Source: an uncultured Solobacterium sp. (lineage in GTDB: Bacteria > Bacillota_I > Bacilli_A > Erysipelotrichales > Erysipelotrichaceae). Taken from it: a stretch of 64,000 bases of DNA. The stretch spans positions 51,027-115,026 of the forward strand of contig URYK01000005.1 in assembly GCA_900552125.1 (NCBI GenBank), given 5' to 3'. Below, in pieces: positions 61,867 to 64,000 of the stretch (the first letter of the stretch is position 1; the number at the start of each line of letters is the position of its first letter). The notes beneath the pieces were generated by a model. It saw only the letters and a list, made by a program, of their open reading frames with translations. It made no database searches and was not told the origin of the DNA. A program made the position numbers and the translations under genes.

Positions 61867-63270
61867 ATGGCGTTTGAATCCTTAAGTGATCGCTTAACAA
61901 AAGCGTTTAAGAATATAACTGGAAAAGGGAAATTAACAGAAAAAAATATGAATGATATGTTGCGTGAAGTGCGCATGTCATTGTTAGAGGCAGATGTAAA
62001 CTATACAGTTGTTAAAGATTTTATTGGAAGAGTAAAAGAAAAAGCAATGGGTACAGAAGTTATGACTTCTTTAAACCCTGGACAGATGGTTGTGAAAATC
62101 GTTCATGATGAAATCGTAGCTTTATTAGGTACAGAAGATGCACCGGTAAATTATAAGAGCAGTGGCATTACTACCATTATGATGGTTGGTTTACAGGGGA
62201 CTGGTAAAACAACTGCATCAGCAAAAATTGCCAATGTAATGAAGAAAAAACAAAATCGTAAACCTTTATTGGTTGCATGTGACGTTATTCGACCAGCGGC
62301 TATTGAACAGCTAAAAACCTTGGGAGAAAGTATTGGTGTAGAAGTATTTTCATTAGGTGTTGAGACAAAAGCATTAGAAACTGCAAGACAGGCGATGGAC
62401 TATGCGAAAGAGCATGGTTATGATACTGTTTTATTCGATACAGCAGGTCGTCTGCATATTGATGAAGAACTGATGAAGGAACTTTCTGATATTAAAGAAT
62501 TGGTTAAACCAGATGATATCTTACTAACAGTTGATGCGATGACTGGTCAGGATATTGTTAATGTTGCAAGCAGTTTTCATGAACAGCTGCAGGTAACTGG
62601 TTTAGTTCTTACAAAACTAGATGGTGATTCTCGTGGCGGTGGTATTTTATCTGTACGTGCTATTACAAATGTTCCTGTAAAATTTGTAGGGCTCGGTGAG
62701 AAAATTGATGATTTAGATGTATTCCATCCAGCTCGTATGGCAGATCGAATCCTTGGGATGGGAGATATCTTGTCCTTGGTAGAACAAGCACAGGAAAAAA
62801 TGGATCTGGAAGCTAGCTCTAAAACTGCAAATCGTATGATGAGCGGTCAATTTACATTAACTGATATGCTAGTACAATTCCAGCAGTTAAAGAAAATGGG
62901 TTCTTTAGGCGGTATGATGAAGTTGATTCCTGGTATGGGACAGCTTGCTGGTCAGATTGATGAAGCTAAAGCTGATAATAAGATGAAAAAAAGTGAAGCT
63001 ATCATTTTGAGTATGACTCCTGAAGAAAGAGAAAATCCAAGCATTCTTCGTGCTTCTAGAAAAAATCGTATTGCGAAAGGTAGCGGAACAACTGTTGCGG
63101 ATGTAAATCGCTTAATTAACGAATATGAAAAAATGAAGCAAGTTATGAAGCAGATGAGTTCTATGACTAAATCTGGTAAGATGCCTAATATGGGTGGCTT
63201 AGGCGGAATGAAGAATATGCGTAATATGAATCGTATGATGCAAGGTGGAAAACGAGGAAGAAGATTTTAG
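61867..63270 (+). CDS. ffh: Signal recognition particle protein Ffh
   Basis: 467 residues: N domain (1-85), GTPase G domain with GLQGTGKTTASAKIANVM (P-loop), DVIRPAAIEQLK, VLFDTAGRLHIDEEL and LTKLDGDSRGGG, and a methionine-rich M domain (about 300-467) ending MNRMMQGGKRGRRF that binds SRP RNA and signal peptides. It sends membrane proteins to the translocon. No ylxM gene precedes it here, unlike many Bacillota. Confidence 0.97.
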   Translation: MAFESLSDRLTKAFKNITGKGKLTEKNMNDMLREVRMSLLEADVNYTVVKDFIGRVKEKAMGTEVMTSLNPGQMVVKIVHDEIVALLGTEDAPVNYKSSGITTIMMVGLQGTGKTTASAKIANVMKKKQNRKPLLVACDVIRPAAIEQLKTLGESIGVEVFSLGVETKALETARQAMDYAKEHGYDTVLFDTAGRLHIDEELMKELSDIKELVKPDDILLTVDAMTGQDIVNVASSFHEQLQVTGLVLTKLDGDSRGGGILSVRAITNVPVKFVGLGEKIDDLDVFHPARMADRILGMGDILSLVEQAQEKMDLEASSKTANRMMSGQFTLTDMLVQFQQLKKMGSLGGMMKLIPGMGQLAGQIDEAKADNKMKKSEAIILSMTPEERENPSILRASRKNRIAKGSGTTVADVNRLINEYEKMKQVMKQMSSMTKSGKMPNMGGLGGMKNMRNMNRMMQGGKRGRRF

Positions 63271-63293
63271 GCAAGTGCGGCTTGCCTTTTTTT
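63269..63293 (+). terminator. Terminator after ffh
   Basis: AGGCAAG-TGCGG-CTTGCCT with T run, starting in the ffh stop codon. Confidence 0.85.
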
Positions 63294-63333
63294 GAATTAA
63301 TCATAAAAAAATCAAAGTGTAAAGGAAAAATAC

Positions 63334-63361
63334 TTGACAGACAAAAAAACTATGATATACT
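63334..63361 (+). promoter_or_regulatory. rpsP promoter
   Basis: TTGACA (63334-63339), 16 bp, TATACT (63356-63361), 43 bp before the rpsP start. Confidence 0.8.
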
Positions 63362-63404
63362 AATCAAGGTAATGATGAAAATAACCAAATAGGAGGAAAT
63401 AAAA

Positions 63405-63677
63405 ATGGCAGTTAAATTAAGATTAAAAAGAATGGGTTCTAAGAGAAAACCTTTCTACAGAATTGTAGCAGCGGATTCTCGCGCACCTAGAGATGGACGT
63501 TTTATCGAAACTATCGGTACTTATAATCCAACAACAGAACCAGCAAGCATTAGCTTAAATGAAGAGCTTGCGATCAAATGGATCAAACAGGGAGCTCAGC
63601 CTTCTGATACAGTACGTAACATCCTTTCTAAAGAAGGAATCTTAAAACGTTTGCACGAAGAAAAAAACGCTAAATAG
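63405..63677 (+). CDS. rpsP: 30S ribosomal protein S16
   Basis: 90 residues starting [20 protein letters not shown], with [20 protein letters not shown] and [19 protein letters not shown], the S16 signature throughout. Assembly protein of the small subunit. AGGAGGAAATAAAA precedes the ATG. Confidence 0.98.
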   Translation: MAVKLRLKRMGSKRKPFYRIVAADSRAPRDGRFIETIGTYNPTTEPASISLNEELAIKWIKQGAQPSDTVRNILSKEGILKRLHEEKNAK

Positions 63678-63680
63678 TGT

Positions 63681-63929
63681 ATGATTGATTACGAAAAAGT
63701 ACTGTTGGATCTTGTAAAACCGATGGTCGAAGATAAGACCAATGTTTCTGTAAAACAGATGCCGACACTTGAGGACAACGAAGTGCTTTTGTATGTATAT
63801 GCAAATAGTGATGATGTTGCTCGCTTGATCGGTCGTCGTGGTATGATGGCTTCTTCTATTCGTCAGATGATGTCAGTTGCATCTAGAAAAGAGGATAAGA
63901 GAGTAACCATCAAATTTGAATCTTATTAG
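63681..63929 (+). CDS. khpA: KH-domain RNA-binding protein KhpA
   Basis: 82 residues, a single type II KH domain with the GxxG loop in ARLIGRRGMMASSIRQMM. Three bases after rpsP, as in most Bacillota (rpsP-khpA-rimM-trmD). KhpA with KhpB binds many RNAs and influences cell division. Confidence 0.95.
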   Translation: MIDYEKVLLDLVKPMVEDKTNVSVKQMPTLEDNEVLLYVYANSDDVARLIGRRGMMASSIRQMMSVASRKEDKRVTIKFESY

Positions 63930-63999
63930 GATGCTGGGTGCATCCTTTTGTGCGACAGGCAGTCGCTATAGTTCAAACATGTACAGGCATGGTTGAACT
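63929..63999 (+). other. Three tandem hairpins downstream of khpA
   Basis: GGATGC-TGGGT-GCATCC (63929-63945, then TTTT), GCGAC-AGGCA-GTCGC (63952-63966) and AGTTCAA...TTGAACT (63970-63999, with inner CATG pairs). The first could be a weak terminator; the series may continue past the window edge. Confidence 0.45.
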
Positions 64000-64000
64000 T

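Noticed and set aside
63970..63999. tRNA at the right edge
   Set aside because: The stem carries no acceptor, D-arm or anticodon pattern.

Overview
The window is an AT-rich stretch of a low-GC Gram-positive (Bacillota) chromosome carrying a complete-looking siphovirus prophage. Host genes (ezrA, a NifS-type desulfurase next to thiI, ffh, rpsP, khpA), AGGAGG-type ribosome binding sites and TTGACA-N16/17-TATAAT promoters point to Bacillota. The type III glutamine synthetase, ANTAR regulator and overall style suggest an Erysipelotrichia-like gut bacterium, but that is inference.

Left host region (1-20.6 kb). It opens with the 5' part of a maltose/galactoside O-acetyltransferase gene (minus), then a decaying locus: an HD-hydrolase pseudogene, an ABC ATPase with one in-frame stop, and its FtsX-type permease, whose frame runs through the terminator. 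Next is a nitrogen-assimilation block: glnN-asnB-gltB on the minus strand, purF on the minus strand, and divergently glnA, an ANTAR-domain antiterminator gene and pyrG. The leaders of both glutamine synthetase genes contain intrinsic-terminator hairpins that overlap small hairpins with A1/G4 hexaloops, the kind of RNA that ANTAR proteins bind. The block probably forms a self-contained circuit in which the ANTAR protein controls glutamine synthesis by antitermination. An AgrC/LytTR-like two-component pair follows, whose kinase looks frameshifted and degenerate, with a short plus-strand transcription unit beside it.

Prophage (about 20.59-55.95 kb). A 14-bp direct repeat marks likely attL and attR; attR lies directly upstream of ezrA. 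The order is integrase, Panacea-type toxin-antitoxin pair, lipoprotein, CI-like repressor with divergent promoters and a palindromic operator, an early region of many small genes (several on the minus strand), a second tyrosine recombinase, a replication initiator whose gene contains seven 15-bp iterons, a DnaC-like loader, HNH protein, microproteins, and an ArpU-like late regulator followed by a perfect palindrome. Then come terminase, HK97-type head genes, tail genes (including the classical gpG/gpGT frameshift), tape measure, Dit, Tal, receptor-binding proteins, holin, and an M23-type endolysin. The phage therefore looks functional apart from a nonsense codon in a 3D-domain gene and one degraded small gene.

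Right host region (55.98-64 kb): ezrA, nifS-like, thiI, a small conserved-looking gene, a nitroreductase (minus), rlmA-like methyltransferase, ffh, rpsP and khpA, ending in three tandem hairpins at the window edge. No tRNA, rRNA, CRISPR array or insertion sequence was recognised.
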